64,000 nucleotides of DNA from Muraenolepis orangiensis (GCA_027704905.1 CM051018.1:16739528-16803527); one strand, 5' to 3'; numbered from the stretch's first letter, positions 1 through 30,857 are shown. The notes: generated by a model from the letters alone, not told the origin. Program-made: numbers and translations.

Positions 1-703
1 TCGCCAGAGACTCACAGCACAGGCAATCCTCGCAACATTTAAAGACATTCAAAAAGAAAGGCTCGCAGTCAAAACGGACACCTGGAGATATCGAAATTGG
101 TATAAAATAAACAGGCTGAATCCAAAAAATACATTAGAAAAAAATCTGTATCTGGGGTAAAACCACAACACCACAGGCTGCAAAATATGAACATCAAAGT
201 CTCTGATCGTTTTTGTGAATACACAGTATTCAACTGTAATACTAATGGGATTTTTGCCCGGGCACAATTGATTCTGCAAAACAAGTTGCACGATTATGGA
301 GGCAACCATAAGAGGCAACAGAACACCACAGCGACCACCAAAAGGATAATGCACTATAATAACCGGGTCTGTAATGAAACCTAACACTAACAAAAATAAC
401 CAGGCCCTGCCATATCAAGCTGGTTTCATTGTTCTTCTCGTTCGACACAACAGCTTGTTTACACGACCAAGCTCTTGCCAATGGTGAACACTTTTGCCAA
501 TGGGATGCTGCCTGCCATGATGGCTAACAACCTGTAATCATGTGGTGCTAAATGATGATTGGAAAAAATGGAAAGTTTGGCAAACATAATTAAAGAATTA
601 CGTCTAAACAACACTGAACATGCTGCCTTTATAATAACAAAACAACATATACAACATACCATATATGAGATAAATCCAGACACATATAATACAAACTTAA
701 ATT

Positions 704-1035
704 AGGGCTGAGCAATATAGCGATATTAAATCGCTATATTGATATATTACCATATAATATCGATATCGTGATATGACACTTGATATCGTCTTTGATTTTG
801 GATATTGTAATATGGCATAAGTGCCTTGTTTGAAAGGCTACATTAGAGTAAAGTGATGTATTTTTCTGAACTCACAAGACAGACAGCTCTAGTTGTTCTA
901 TAATTATAAATGTACCCACTTAGTGCTTATATCCACATTACTGATGATTACTGAAATCTTATTGTGTTAATATTTTGGGGAAAACACGAGTAGTCAACCC
1001 TACAATATAGTCGCAATATCAATATTGAGGAATTT
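704..1035. repeat. AT-rich interspersed element with GGGCTGAGCAATAT end
   Basis: It begins TTAGGGCTGAGCAATATAG and is rich in CGATAT/ATATCG words, ending near CGCAATATCAATATTG. I recognise the GGGCTGRGCGATAT-type start as a common fish dispersed repeat, probably a non-autonomous DNA transposon. Positions 714-740 form an 11-bp stem. The family name and far end are uncertain. Confidence 0.45.
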
Positions 1036-1440
1036 GGTAATTATAAAACAAAGTATATGTTGTATATTTGTATATTTACATTTATTTGTAATATACACTT
1101 GGAATATTGGCCCAATTGTTGACCCAGACACACTGTGCCAGAGGACAGTACAGGAATTTCTGGGATGAGTTCTAACAAATATGTTTGTAAAACAAATCAA
1201 GGATCAAGGATAGCAAGGCTGGGGCGTGAGAACATAACATCATAAGAGTAAACATACAGTGACCCTCTGATGCCCCATTCATTTAACCCAATAACCTTAA
1301 GTTGAACAACAGAATACAATGGTTTCTATTGTAAGCAATACTCTTCTTCAAACACGACCCCCCCCCCCCCCCACCCAAGTAAGGATCATCTGTCACCGCA
1401 ACAGGACACTCCATCAGGAATGTCCTACATGACAGAAAAT

Positions 1441-1441
<1 letters not shown>

Positions 1442-1511
<70 letters not shown>
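1442..1511. repeat. (CA)n microsatellite
   Basis: About 35 uninterrupted CA dinucleotides within the sorbs1 intron. Confidence 0.97.
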
Positions 1512-1512
<1 letters not shown>

Positions 1513-1608
1513 GCACGTTGCTGTTTTCCCGAGCTGTTAGCCGACCAAGCTGCCACCCAAGAGCTTAGAAAGTCCTGTGGGGGGGTGTGAGTGTGAGTGT
1601 GAGTAGGG

Positions 1609-1611
<3 letters not shown>

Positions 1612-1666
<55 letters not shown>
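1612..1666. repeat. (GT)n microsatellite
   Basis: About 27 GT units, preceded by the degenerate GAGTGT run at about 1588-1605. Confidence 0.97.
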
Positions 1667-1671
<5 letters not shown>

Positions 1672-1819
1672 GAGAGCCTGGGGGTTTACGTGTGGGGATG
1701 AGGGGGTTTGTCGCTGGTTAAAAGGAAGCCTTTTTGGGAACAAGAGAGAGAGACAGAGAGAGAGACAGAGAGAGAGACAGAGAGAGGCCAGGCGAGATGC
1801 GGTTAATGGCCAGCCTTAC

Positions 1820-9499
<7,680 letters not shown>

Positions 9500-11012
9500 C
9501 TGTTATGAACACAGACCGCATTAGAACGGCAGTCAGGGAAGGTAGTGTAATACCACTTGTGTACATGTACGCGGTACAGGTTAAACTGACAGCAGTGTCA
9601 GAGATAATCATTTCACAGGTATATCAGCATTCTGTATGTTGTTCGGAGGAGTTGTTGATCAAACTGTAGTAGATGCATGTACTAAATGTAAATGTAAATG
9701 TACTCAAGCACCCTCTCACACAGGCACACAGGCACCCACCCACACAGCTCTCTGTACTTCAATTAGCTGATATCAATCTGGATATATATAGCCACTACAA
9801 AAAACAACATGAACTCTGTGTGAAGCCTTTTTACCATTATTTCCTTTATTAGATATTTCGTCATTGTTGCAGTTTCGTACACTGGAGGGCTATTGTCCCT
9901 CACACCAGCAGCGCTGATGCATAAAATAGATGTAACTGCAGGCCATGGGCGCCTGCATACCCAATATGCATGCAGTGGTGGCACACCTATGGTTGTGTTA
10001 CAGGATGAAACCATATACTCATACACTCTCACACTATATGAACTGAGACAAGACACACAACCAATGAGAAAACATTAACATACTTAAGCATTGAAGCTTG
10101 CACGCTAACTAATGCCCATGTTGAAGTGGAATGTGGTAATTGAAAGAGAAGATTGAACGTGGAGTGTACAAGGCTTTACTTTTTTTTTACTTTTCTTTTT
10201 TGACTGTAAGGGAAAACAGATTGGGGGGAAAAAATCATCTGAAATGTGCCAAAGAGTCTTCACGTTAGGATTCAAGTCAGAGAAAAGTAAATATTTTCTC
10301 AAAGCAAACATATTAAATGAAAACCATCAGCGTCTGGGAAACTACTGTCATGGAAAATATGAAATACACGCAACATAATAACAGCCCACCCCCCACCCCC
10401 AAATTGTGAATTGGCCTCTCCTGCCACTCCTCTCCTACCATGTCTGGCTTTAGCCATACACCCATTGTCTCTCTACAGATGCTTAGTAAATTGCTGCCTG
10501 TGTCTTCCATGATCATTTAATATTTAATCAAATACTGTCAAGAAGTGTCCAAAAGAGTGTTAGACCTTTTTTTATCAACAACCAAGAAAAGCGCTAAACA
10601 GCCATATGCCATATTATCAAGGCCTAATGACTATACCACACAACGGCTAGTACATCCATAGCCGTAGACTTCATATCTGTTTCTTGAAATGTACTCTTGA
10701 TTAAATATCCAAAAGAGAATAAAGGGAATAGGCAATCCTATTGCATCCATTCACAAGCACTGCTACAAGTAGCCTTCTTGTGCTAGAAGTGTCGTCTTGG
10801 GAATTATACTTGCACACCAAGTCATGCAGTATACATATTCATAGGTATAATGCAGCTACTTTGGATTCCTTCTTCTACTGAAGGGAAGGAGTATTCTGGG
10901 GGCTTTCTAATCAACAAGCGGAAGGATTGTTAGAGACAGAAACATGTGGATTCTCACATTATTTGGGAAAAGTTGAAGGCATGTTGTCTTATTCAGGTTA
11001 GTATGCAATGGG

Positions 11013-11143
<131 letters not shown>

Positions 11144-11482
11144 AGAATATGTTAATGAGAGCTGCATCAGTGGAGCATGCAGAAGGGGACAGAAGGCCAC
11201 TAGCAAGTGGCTGTGAGCTGCTTGCATGTCATGCAATCAGACTTCCCAGGAGAAAAGCCACAGCGAGGACTGATTTAACTGCCACTGCCCATTAACGTGC
11301 CGAGGGAAAGCCAGATTCAAACAATACGCTACACGCAAAGGCATGCAAATGCCCATCTATCTATACTCTATGCACTAAATTAGACATCATGAGAAAATAT
11401 ATACGCACCACTTAAAATATGATCATATCGTTGTGATAGTACATTCATATTGTGTGATTAAGGCCACTGTGTTTGTGAGTGC

Positions 11483-11641
<159 letters not shown>

Positions 11642-11735
11642 ATCCCAGAGAGCCGTCGGGCATCATCACACCCCAGGATCACACCTCCCAAAAACACAGG
11701 TTTTTGAGTGAGTAAAAGGCTTCACGGTTACTCAC

Positions 11736-11807
11736 TGTAAGGCTATTACCAAAACAAGCCCTGCACCCTGAGTGGTCTTGGCAGCTGACGTGACATGTTT
11801 TAGCCAT
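11736..11807 (-). CDS. possible sorbs1 start exon (candidate)
   Basis: On the minus strand an ATG at 11807 in fair Kozak context (A at -3, G at +4) opens a frame that starts MAKTCHVSCQ. It runs 24 codons without a stop to a strong donor (ACA|GTGAGT). It ends in phase 0, which is what the exon at 9499-9469 requires. There is no recognisable similarity to the mammalian SORBS1 N-terminus, so this could be chance. It would need transcript support. Confidence 0.22.
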
Positions 11808-12770
11808 CCTTTCCAAGGCTCCTCTTAAACTAAACTACCAGCTCGGCTGGCTGAGAGATGAGCCATGTCCTATCTGGCTATCTGGCTACCCGCCTGCACC
11901 ATCGCTGGTGTGGCTGACAGTTAGCAGTATGTGCGTGGTGTTGCATAAACACACCGGGGGAGCACAACTCAACCCTGGCCTTTTTAGGAAGAGAGGGAGC
12001 TGAGTGGGATGGAGTGAGAGGCCAGACAGGTTGGGAGTACTTGGACGGCACAGGCAGTGTTGGAGACAAGATAAACACAAGAGTCCGATAAGGAATGATC
12101 TACCAACTGACTAACTTAGTCTCAACTCCCCCCCCCCCCCCCTGCCTCTCAACCTTTACTAAAGTCATCTAGATGCACATTCCTTCCCCACTAACCTGGA
12201 GCTGTTTGACTTCCCCCTCTCCACAAACAAGAAGTCCCTCCAGGTTGCATACCTACGTTCCAGAGTAAATTAGCATTTCAATTCAGCTCAAATTTCACCT
12301 GATACACAACGTGTGAAAGGGCTTGAAAGTTGAATGCGTAAAAGTGTCAGCAGCTGGTTTGGTTCAGTTGGTTTATAAACCAAACAAATAACCTGCCTGC
12401 CAAGCTGATGGGTGGTAAGTGTAAAATCAGGATTAGTAACTTGATGTCTCACTTGTATTTCAGTGTGTTGTGGTTCTCATGGACGGAAAGAATAATGAAA
12501 ATACAAAGGGACCATTATCCCAAACACTATAGGTTATTCTCACACCTATATCATTTGTGAAAAATCCCTGACCTGAACTTCCTGACAGTGGCCTAAATGT
12601 GATGCTTCCACTTACAATGCCAACCCTATCCAACTATACTTCTGCCCAACGCTATACAACTATACTTCTGCACAAAGTAAGGTGCAGTTATCTAAAACCA
12701 GGAGTGGTTAAACACAGGAACTGGTTCACGTTAATCTGTTGACTATGCCTGTAGGCTGTTATTTGACAAG

Positions 12771-12801
<31 letters not shown>

Positions 12802-13259
12802 AAAATAAACAAGGAAATAAACAGAAATTATTATGTAAAAGTTGAAGAGCAAACTAAAAGCGAACTGACAATATACAAACAAAAACAGTATCTCTCTAAA
12901 ACACACACAGATCAGACTCGGCAGCAAGTCTTACCTGTGGTCTTGGGTGTATACTTGGGCACCAAAGCGTCTGTAAATCTCCGAGCGAGTCCAAGAGTGC
13001 GAATACAGTCTAAAGCCGTCTCCTGGTGCTACCCCAACCTAGGATGATCTGGCCCTGGCGTCAGATGCGCTCTCTGCTTTAGGGGCCCCTGAGTTTAACC
13101 TTGACCCCTATCGCTACACGGTGGGTCTGTTTGTTTTCAGCAAAAGGCGTGCCCAGATGGACCTGTCACCACATGACACGCTAGAATGTATCACCCACTC
13201 AGCTGCAGACCAGCACATTAAAACATTCTGCTATTAACCCCGCCTCTGTTGCTCTCACC

Positions 13260-13400
13260 GACCCACCGACCACCACCGACCCCCGACACCACCGACCACC
13301 ACCGACCACCACCACCACCACCACCACCACCACCACCACCACCCAGCAACCACCACCACCACCACCCACCAACCACCACCACCCAGCAACCACCCACCAA
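13260..13400. repeat. (CCA)n trinucleotide repeat
   Basis: Mixed CCA/CCGA repeats. The core of perfect CCA units lies around 13307-13341. Confidence 0.9.
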
Positions 13401-13588
13401 CCGTCACCACCATTTGATAGACAGGACATTTGAGGATGCCTAGAATTAGCTCCGCTGTGGCGCATGTGTTCTTTGAGAGTGCCCAGAGGTCGTCATGCCG
13501 GGGATAAAACGATTAAAAGTCTCCGCTGATCTGGTACGTGCCTGTGACTGTGACAACACGAACAGAATACTAAACAATACTGTACCTA

Positions 13589-13590
<2 letters not shown>

Positions 13591-13649
<59 letters not shown>
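13591..13649. repeat. (AT)n microsatellite
   Basis: About 29 AT units, self-complementary. Confidence 0.95.
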
Positions 13650-13652
<3 letters not shown>

Positions 13653-14290
13653 ACAGAAATAAGCAACACAGACACTCCTACTTCCTAACCTGTGAATTCC
13701 ATGTGTCCGGGCATTTCTGAAGATTAAGCAGAGGTCGCGTGAAAAGCCAATCCCGAAAACCAAACTGTGATGTGTGATTTTGCACTGTGATGTATTTCAC
13801 ACGAGGAGGGGGGGAGGACGAGGTGTCAGGAGAAGCCGCCACCAGCAAAATGAACCATAGTCAGGGCCGACACAAAAGGGCTCTCATCGCGGCTGCGGAC
13901 GGAGAGAAAAGGGGGCTGTTATGCAACTGGCTCTGACATTTGCTTTGTCAACAAATGGGGGGCGAGAGAGAGCTGGGAGGCCAGCATGGATCACGGAGGA
14001 TAGCACCGAACAGCCCCAAACATGGTTCGAAAGAGCCGCTCTACACAACCCCCCCCCCCCCACCTCTCCCCCCATTAATTGAGAATAACCGACGTACATG
14101 GTCCTCCTAACCCCAGCACCCTCCCCTCCCCCCAGCCCCTCATACCATAAACAGATTCCACAGTGGACCGAGGGCCTGGGATTCTACACATTCCTGAACG
14201 CCGCTATTTGAAGTTCATTTGAAACAACTGCCACATAAAAGGACATGTTTGTAGCCCCCCCCCCCCCCTGGTCAGTGTGCACGATAGCAC

Positions 14291-14292
14291 GC

Positions 14293-14334
<42 letters not shown>

Positions 14335-14343
14335 ACACACACA
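14291..14343. repeat. (CA)n microsatellite
   Basis: CA repeat with one CATA interruption, next to a C homopolymer at about 14256-14268. Confidence 0.93.
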
Positions 14344-17300
14344 CCGACAGGCCCTGACCCTGATCACGCGCTCTCTCTCTTCCAGGGATGGAGACTGGGG
14401 ACTTGGGGAGACTGAATATGCTTTGTGATGGAGTCATGGTGAGCTCTTGAACGTGAACTTGTGCTTCCTTTCCTGAGCTTGTAGATGCTACTATAATAAC
14501 CCACTAGCCTGCTGCTACAGTACAGTCTTCTTAGTCTGGGGAGGCACCACACACACAGCCACCTGTTTAACGCAAATCACTCCCTGGCACTATTTTACTG
14601 GCACTACTGACTCTCTAACTTCTTTAAATTCAAAAGTATTCATGTAAATTCAGATAAAGATTTAAGTATTTCTTTAGGACTTTAAATTTAAAGTAGTGTA
14701 CATTCATTGGATTGAAACATATATTGACTTAGGGAGGGACCACCCCTGACCACCACTCGCTGTACACACTCGCTGACAGTTATGACAGTCGAGAACACAA
14801 CTGGTTCCCTGGGGAGGACTGACCGAGTACCAGTTGCAATGGTCCATGTCGGCGAGTGTGCGCAAAGGTCTTGGGGGGGGGGGGGGGGGGGGGGTGTTGG
14901 CTTCCCACACAAAACACTGCTGAGAGCCAGACAGCTCTGGGCGCAGTGTGACTGCTAGGTGTTTAGAGCCACAGTCATAAGAATGTCACCAGGCTGACGG
15001 TTCAGCCAGGGTGATGCATCACGGTGCTGGGGTTCAGAGAGAGAGAGAGAGACCTCGGCTGCTCTCCCAGAACGTGGCACAAAGAGCAGAGGGGTAGGAT
15101 TCGACGGGTCCTTAGAAGGGCCCCTATTTTTGAAGGATTTTCCAGTGTAACGTCAATTTAGAAAGGTTTTAATTTAGTAAAGCCTAAAAGAATAAACAGA
15201 GCACAAAAACAGCCACTGTGACTCGTCACAGTTGTTTACGTGTTGGTTATTTGGCAGTAGTCCGACGCTGTATTTTGGAAAGATGTAATAACTGAAACCA
15301 TTGGCCCTATTTATCCAGTCATCGCAGGATAAGGAGCACAGCTGTGCATGGCACGGATTCCTATTGGCTTAGATTGTGGCGTGCATTATAGAGCACATCT
15401 CACATTATGTGAGCTACGATGACAATTCAAATCATTGTCTATGGGAGTGCTGAAAGCGTTATCTGAGGGGTTGTTTTCCCCCATCCTCCCCCCTGGGTGT
15501 GTGTGGGTGGGTGGGTGTGTGTGTGTGTTTTGACTGGGATTCGGAATGGAAGTTTTGAGTGTGTCTCCTGATATAACCCTCTGAGTGCTTAAGCGACAGA
15601 CAGAGCTACTTGATAATTTAGTCATAGGATATCGCGGCTAACCATGCTTATAAACAGCCATGCGATAATCCAGCAATTTCGAGTGCAATGAAGGCATCCG
15701 TGTGTGAAGAGCATGCACGCCATGCCTCCGTCACCTGCCTATTTGTAGAATGCATGGGGTCGCTCTGCCGTTATCCTTTGTCACACCCCGATGCTATCAC
15801 CACAGGCGGCGTCATTAGTGAGTGTTTTGGTTTATATTTAGCTTTTTATTTACGGTTCTACATTCCATACATTACTTATTCATTGACATTAGTATTTTTA
15901 TATTTTCATACAGTGCATGACATTAAATCAAGACAAAAAAAGGCATTCTAGATGCCTTCCTGTGTCAATATTTGCTAACAAGGGGTTTGTTTTTCAACTT
16001 TGTCAGTTCCCGACGGACAATGGCAGACAGGAAGATGGCTCCCAAAAATCCATCGCCAGCCCATATATTATCTTTTCACAGTCTTGTTTGCATGCAGCCA
16101 TGATTGGGTAGGCTTCTTTGTTCTGTGGGCCTTGAAAAGCCAACACGTAGCACTTGAACGAGCCCTATCCACTTAGGTCGATGGCAGCAGATGGAGAAAA
16201 CGGGGGGGGGGGGGGGGGGGGAGGAGGAAGCGGGGTTGCTAAGCAACCTGTTGTAACATTAACATGGAGTGAAAACAGAAACCTGGTGTCTCGTCTGGCT
16301 GAAACATCCGGCCTGCTTCGAACCCATCCGTTATTCACCTATTCAAGCCTGTTGTCCCACATGTGACACTTCTTGGATTATGTGCCACACGATTAATACA
16401 ATATAGTAAACATTATAAAACATCAGTATTCACTTCATCAATATAAAGCTCTTTTTTTTAAACAACTAATGGTAAAAACCAGCGACAGATTTCTGTCCCA
16501 GCTCCCCCTAATCATCACTTATCTCATACTTACCGCCATCACCCAGAAACAGATACACACCGCCCATGAAGACAAATGCTACTGCTAACATTCACTATAA
16601 ACTATCGTACCTTCTTTCACTTTTAACCTATGAGCAATTAATATGCAATGTTTGCATAATGCCTCTCTTTCATGTTGTTTTACATTTATTTGCTGTGTAA
16701 TATGTTATTATATTGTATTCTGTTGTCAAATGTGTTTTCATGCAAATCTGCTGTACCTAAAATGACTTTGGCTCAGCCTTGGCTGTGTGTCTTTAAATCA
16801 AGACAGAGATAACTATGCTTATCATTGAAATTCAGTTCACGTTTCCTGAAGTTGAACCGCTCAAATCTAAGGGATCCAAGTAACATGACTCTGGACAAGC
16901 TTTATAAAATATTTATAGCTGTGCTGGGCCCACCATCCAACAGGTAGAATTGCTACTTCACCGTCAATCAAAATTACTCCATGCACAGTTGAACTTGATT
17001 CATTGTTAAAAGTCCAGGGACTCTGGGATAATATGAGGGAATATGATTCTCTGCTACATGATGCATATGACTCATCATCCTAACGCAGAGCCCACTGAAA
17101 TCAATATCATCAAACGTCTGGATGGAAATCACCTGGCCACAACTTTGTTAGCAAGATAATGATTGAGATAAATAGTAATTTAGTCATTCAATTGTATTTT
17201 CCAAAATACATACAGTACATACATTCATACATCTATACAACTATTACTTAACTTGCAACCAACTGACCAATCGGTAAAATTATTAACTCATGCTAACACC

Positions 17301-19129
17301 TGAAGGTAAATAGGAATTATGTTGTATTTGTTATTGTAACATTTCCACCAGTACCGTAATTCAGTTTCATCTGAATTCCTTTGGGTATGATATCAGAGTT
17401 TTGGCCGGCCCTAAAGAGCTGGCCCTCAGGGTAGTAGAATGCAGGCCTACCTGTTTCATTCACTCATGCAAACACCTCCCCTTCTCTCTGTACACATTGG
17501 CAGCTCAGTCGAGAATGCAGAACACAAGGTGCACCTTGTGCAAATTCCTTTTAAAACTTTAAAAACCAGAAAAGCCACCCTCTGCCAGGTGTCCAGCCAT
17601 TTGTTTCAAAATAAAAGTCCTTCCATCGTGTGAACGATAGCACCTGTCACACACTGCTAAAACAGGGGCTAGGAGAACTGTTTGTCTTTCCCATTGACAT
17701 AACACTTAGTGTGAACATGATGGAATCTATTAGGCTGAATGTGCCGCATGAATCTTTGAGACTCAACAGACAACCCAGTCCATGGGAGAAGTAGCACTAA
17801 TGGACTACCAGAAGCCCTGGCCCTCCCTTACTCGACTTAGGCTAATATCTCTCTATTGAACAATATCACAAACCAGCCCGATGCAAATGCACTCATAATA
17901 AAGCTTGCCAAACTAACCATTAGGGTGTTTTTGCCAAAAATCTGCTAAATGCTTTGCTTCATAGACTTCGTACAAATTCATTATTTACATCCAGATTTAA
18001 TATTTTCTCCAGTGTGCATGGTATATACTGACACGTTGGTATATCTCACCCCAAAGGCACAAGGATACAATGATTACTTATCACTTCCAGTCCATTTCCA
18101 CTTTAGGTAGAAAGTGCATATAAGATGCATGAATAATATATATCATATATTTATATACTATAAAGTTCATGTTTTGGGCTGTAAATTGTCGCAAACTTTG
18201 GTCAAACTCTGGGCTTCAACAGCACACTTGTCAAACTGCAGCAACATGAATTGACATTCACAGTCAGTAGGCCTATGTCAACAAGCACATGAAGTCCTCT
18301 GTGCGACTGTTCTCTTATGTAACACAAGTTCATAGGCTGATACTGTGCCATGATGTACGAAGATGCATACTAAATCTACCACAAAAATGACCATTAACCA
18401 TAACCATCCACTTTTTCGGACATCACTATTGCAATTAAATATTATACAATCGTTGCCTACCATAGAGAACATATACGTATTGTGAACTTTAACTTGTATG
18501 CCCAATCTTAACATCTAAAGAAAGATAGCACAGATCAAAAGCATGTAAACACTATTACACTTTTTTTGCAATCTCGTGCCGCATGAAACTAGCATGATGC
18601 ATAATTCCACGGCACGACACAATCGTGGCATGCGTTAGCGTATGGTGATGTTATAACACAATGATTATAGTGAATATAGAAACGGCTATATGATTAACAA
18701 TGAGACAAAAGCCTACGATATGCAGGCGCACGGACAAAACATCCAACACCACATCACACGAACATAGTCTTAACATCCAGTACAATACATTCGCATTGTT
18801 TTTTTTGTGTGTTGTATTCATGGAGAAAAAAAATATTGCATTTCTTATTCACGAACTTGACTCGATTTTACAACAGTAGCCCCTATTGGGGTTCATTATT
18901 GGGGTTCACTTGGTGCAGATTGAGCATGCATAACGCGTGGGTCCCATTTCGTCTTTACTGCGGTAACAGTCCCAAACCGACCGGGACCTGCAGCGGTGTA
19001 GCCAGGGGTCAGGATACAACATCCGACCGAGGTGTAACGTTGTATTAAACACACACTACTACACGTGTGTGTGTTTAATACTACATACGAAATGTGTCCG
19101 GGAACCCTTTAACATCACACACACACACA

Positions 19130-19570
19130 CACACACAGACCCCGCCGCGTTGAGTCACGCGACAATAACACAGTCAGCTCGATGACGCCGTGGGTAGGAC
19201 ATGACAGAAAGTAAAACACTTGCCTTTTTTAGGTTAGCAAAATAATGACCGAAGATAATATTGAAGGTGTGAGCGCCGGAGCCCACCGTGTGGGATGTCA
19301 ATTGCGTATTAAGAGCAGAGCAGCGTACCTTTCCAGAATGACAATCCAGGGTTCCTGCTCGATGTTGCGGCCGCACGCGCCACTACGGTCTGGGGAAATC
19401 GCGGCTGGCTTTTATCAGCACGCGCTCAGACAGCGGTTCTAACGGAGGACTGGCTGCATGTCGGACGGTACCGCATCCATGCACCTACCATTTACAACGG
19501 CGTCAACCTACCGGGTGGATCGACGTTGTTCGTACCTCCGTTTGTTTCCTTCCCATCAGTGATTTATGTT
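19130..19570 (-). promoter_or_regulatory. sorbs1: CpG-rich promoter region of sorbs1
   Basis: CpG dinucleotides are dense here compared with the AT-rich flanks (for example GACCCCGCCGCG, TTGCGGCCGCACGCGCC, GGGTGGATCGACG). An AP-1 consensus TGAGTCA sits at about 19151-19157 and a CRE-like TGACG follows near 19182. The (CA)n at about 19118-19137 borders it. This is a typical vertebrate CpG promoter at the 5' end of the minus-strand gene; no TATA box was recognised. Confidence 0.5.
19329..19480 (-). other. sorbs1: sorbs1 probable 5' untranslated first exon
   Basis: In a CpG-rich stretch the minus strand runs into a good donor (AAAG|GTACGC) whose exon edge is 19329. No long frame continues into known sorbs1 coding sequence, so this is read as a non-coding first exon. 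The upstream edge is approximate. It lies 9.8 kb 5' of the first recognised coding exon, as expected for the long first intron of this gene. The assignment to sorbs1 is inferred from strand and position. Confidence 0.45.
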
Positions 19571-19856
19571 ATCATCTGACTAAACAGCACACGAGGAAAA
19601 AACAAAACCGGCAAATGTATGTTTGGGTCGTGCAGATCGACTTTGAGAGGACCGGGTAGGCGTGAATACAGCGCCATCCAGTGGCTAAAGGAGGTGTGGT
19701 ATAATAAAGCAATATTAACATGATACAGTGAGGTCAAATAGCAGGTACAATAACCACATATGTAACAGATGTGGCATTCACATATATTATATGGTTTTTC
19801 GATAATACTTTACAGTGACAGACAAGCAAGCCATTGAAAAACATGTGAGAAACACA

Positions 19857-20516
19857 TTTATTCTATAAACACATTGTACGGACGTTGACCAGAAAGAGAG
19901 TTATTAAGAACTTTGTATTAGTTTGACTATACTAATATTAGTCGATACACATTCAAACCCCAATGTCCTTGTGCAAGGATTCCTAACCCCTGCCTGCTCC
20001 TTAAATTACACATTCAGCGTGGATAAAAGGATCTGCTCAATGACTAAATAGTAAACATCTGCAACAATGCTTACATCACTACCACATCTCTCCTTATTGC
20101 TACTCAGTCGCTGTGGAATAGGCTGTGACAGTTGACACCATCGATGTTTCATCTCTGACTCCACACGAATACCCTAGTTTGAACATCATCAGTTCATCAT
20201 CTGTTCATCAAGGTTATACATTTATGTGGAACTGTTAATCCTTTAAATTCAACATGGTACATTGTTAAAGCAGTATTGCCGTTACCACGGCAGTTGACCG
20301 TTTCAATGTCCAATGGCTTATCATCAGTTTTTCAACCCTTGTAACTCCTTTGGAACCTGTCAATCAAAAGCAAAACCACCCGAAAGACCCCTTATGTACA
20401 AAGGTGAACTCATCTCCCTAACACACTCACGTATCAAATGAAGCATAGAAGAGGAGACAATTTTAAATGTAGTCAGCACAACAATAGAAGTAACAGTCAC
20501 AACACGGTAAGTGGAA
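19857..20516 (-). other. pik3ap1: pik3ap1 3' untranslated region (probable)
   Basis: On the minus strand an AATAAA signal (plus-strand TTTATT at 19857-19862) lies about 655 nt after the stop. No other gene lies between. The exact cleavage site is unknown. Confidence 0.5.
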
Positions 20517-29932
<9,416 letters not shown>

Positions 29933-30130
29933 GGCTGAGCGGTCCGGCCCGGTCGTGTCGCACCACCCCGTCAGAAGCTGGACATCGGTGTGTCTCTCTG
30001 TCGTGGACCGGAGGCCTCTTCGGACGCTCTTCGGCTGAGAACGCTTTCACCAGTGAGCTCTGGCATATTAATAGCACCAGTTAGTTTCCTGATTTGAAGT
30101 ATAGTCTACTGAGCACCACTTCCTGAAAAT
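29933..30130 (-). promoter_or_regulatory. pik3ap1: pik3ap1 promoter and 5' UTR region
   Basis: A moderately CpG-rich stretch lies directly upstream of the start codon. A CACTTCCTGA word at 30117-30126 (minus strand TCAGGAAGTG) is an ETS/PU.1-like site about 190 bp upstream of the ATG. The TSS is not determined. An upstream ATG at 30077 in another frame could act as a uORF if it is transcribed. Confidence 0.45.
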
Positions 30131-30347
30131 GCTGTGAATGTACAACCCACAGGGCAGTCAGTCAATACTCACACTGTTTGTATCACATATCCATCAACTG
30201 CAGACATTTCTTGGGTGGAGTTGTTCACGTGACAAAAAAAACGTAACCATGACACAAAGGTCTTTTTGATTAACTTTCCCAGTGAATCATGTAGTGGAGT
30301 CTAGACAGATATTATGGACAGGAGCTTTGTCTCTTTCTCACATACAC

Positions 30348-30378
30348 AAACACACACACACACTTACTCACTCACCAC

Positions 30379-30443
<65 letters not shown>

Positions 30444-30475
30444 TCATACACACATACACACACACACACACACAC
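30348..30475. repeat. (CA)n microsatellite
   Basis: CA tract with CTTACTCACTCACC and TTTCATACACACA interruptions, followed by GGTATACAC and CTAT repeats to about 30535. Confidence 0.95.
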
Positions 30476-30843
30476 ATATGGTGGTATACGTGGTATACAC
30501 ACATGTGGTATACACATGGTATCTATCTATCTATCATACACATGGTATCTAGGTCACCTGTTCCTTTTTTACTTCCTTTCAAAAACAAAAAGGAACTCCT
30601 TGTTACCTTGTCACAGGGTTGTTACACCTGCAGGCTCCTGAACACACAGCCACACACAGTTCATTTGATGTATATCCCAAAAACAAACATTTGTCTTAGG
30701 AATTACTATTTACTTTTATATTTACTCATTAACGTTTACTCATAACACAATAGGGGAAATATTAGGACAATTACCCATTGTATTTGTACTATAATTGTGT
30801 TACCTCCTCTTACTATGTATACCAATGGACACTACATAACACA

Positions 30844-30857
30844 CCACTAGAGGGCAG
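30844..30857 (+). promoter_or_regulatory. CTCF-like core motif
   Basis: CCACTAGAGGGCAG matches the CTCF core consensus CCASYAGRKGGCRS at every position. It lies 0.9 kb upstream of the pik3ap1 start codon, between the gene and the intergenic desert. Motif match only. Confidence 0.4.

Larger units (their letters stand above)
1..1819. other. sorbs1 intron, no exon seen
   Basis: I could not find the next sorbs1 block (the family's DLKNEPWYKFF region) here. The stretch holds an AT-rich interspersed repeat (about 704-1035), a (CA)n, a (GT)n and a CAGAGA-type low-complexity run at 1743-1788. Confidence 0.6.

Noticed and set aside
1283..1516. Long frames of alternating Val-Cys, Thr-His, Ser-Leu or Arg-Glu
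   Set aside because: These are translations of (CA)n, (TG)n and (GA)n microsatellites here and throughout the window, with no codon-level selection or splice context.
12942..13000. Minus-strand exon-like stretch encoding LGLARRFTDALVPKY with donor ACAG|GTAAGA
   Set aside because: The donor is good and phase 1 would fit the sorbs1 exon at 9026. But an in-frame TAG lies just upstream, the only AGs lack a pyrimidine tract, and there is no ATG or known homologue.
14384..14443. Plus-strand exon-like stretch: CTTCCAG, ATG with 17 codons, then GTGAGC
   Set aside because: Wrong strand for sorbs1, no partner exon on the plus strand within reach, and no recognisable protein.
29933..29989. Plus-strand ATG with MAERSGPVVSHH frame opposite the pik3ap1 start
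   Set aside because: It is the complement of the pik3ap1 promoter/5' UTR. The frame could splice at a GT but no downstream plus-strand exon was seen.
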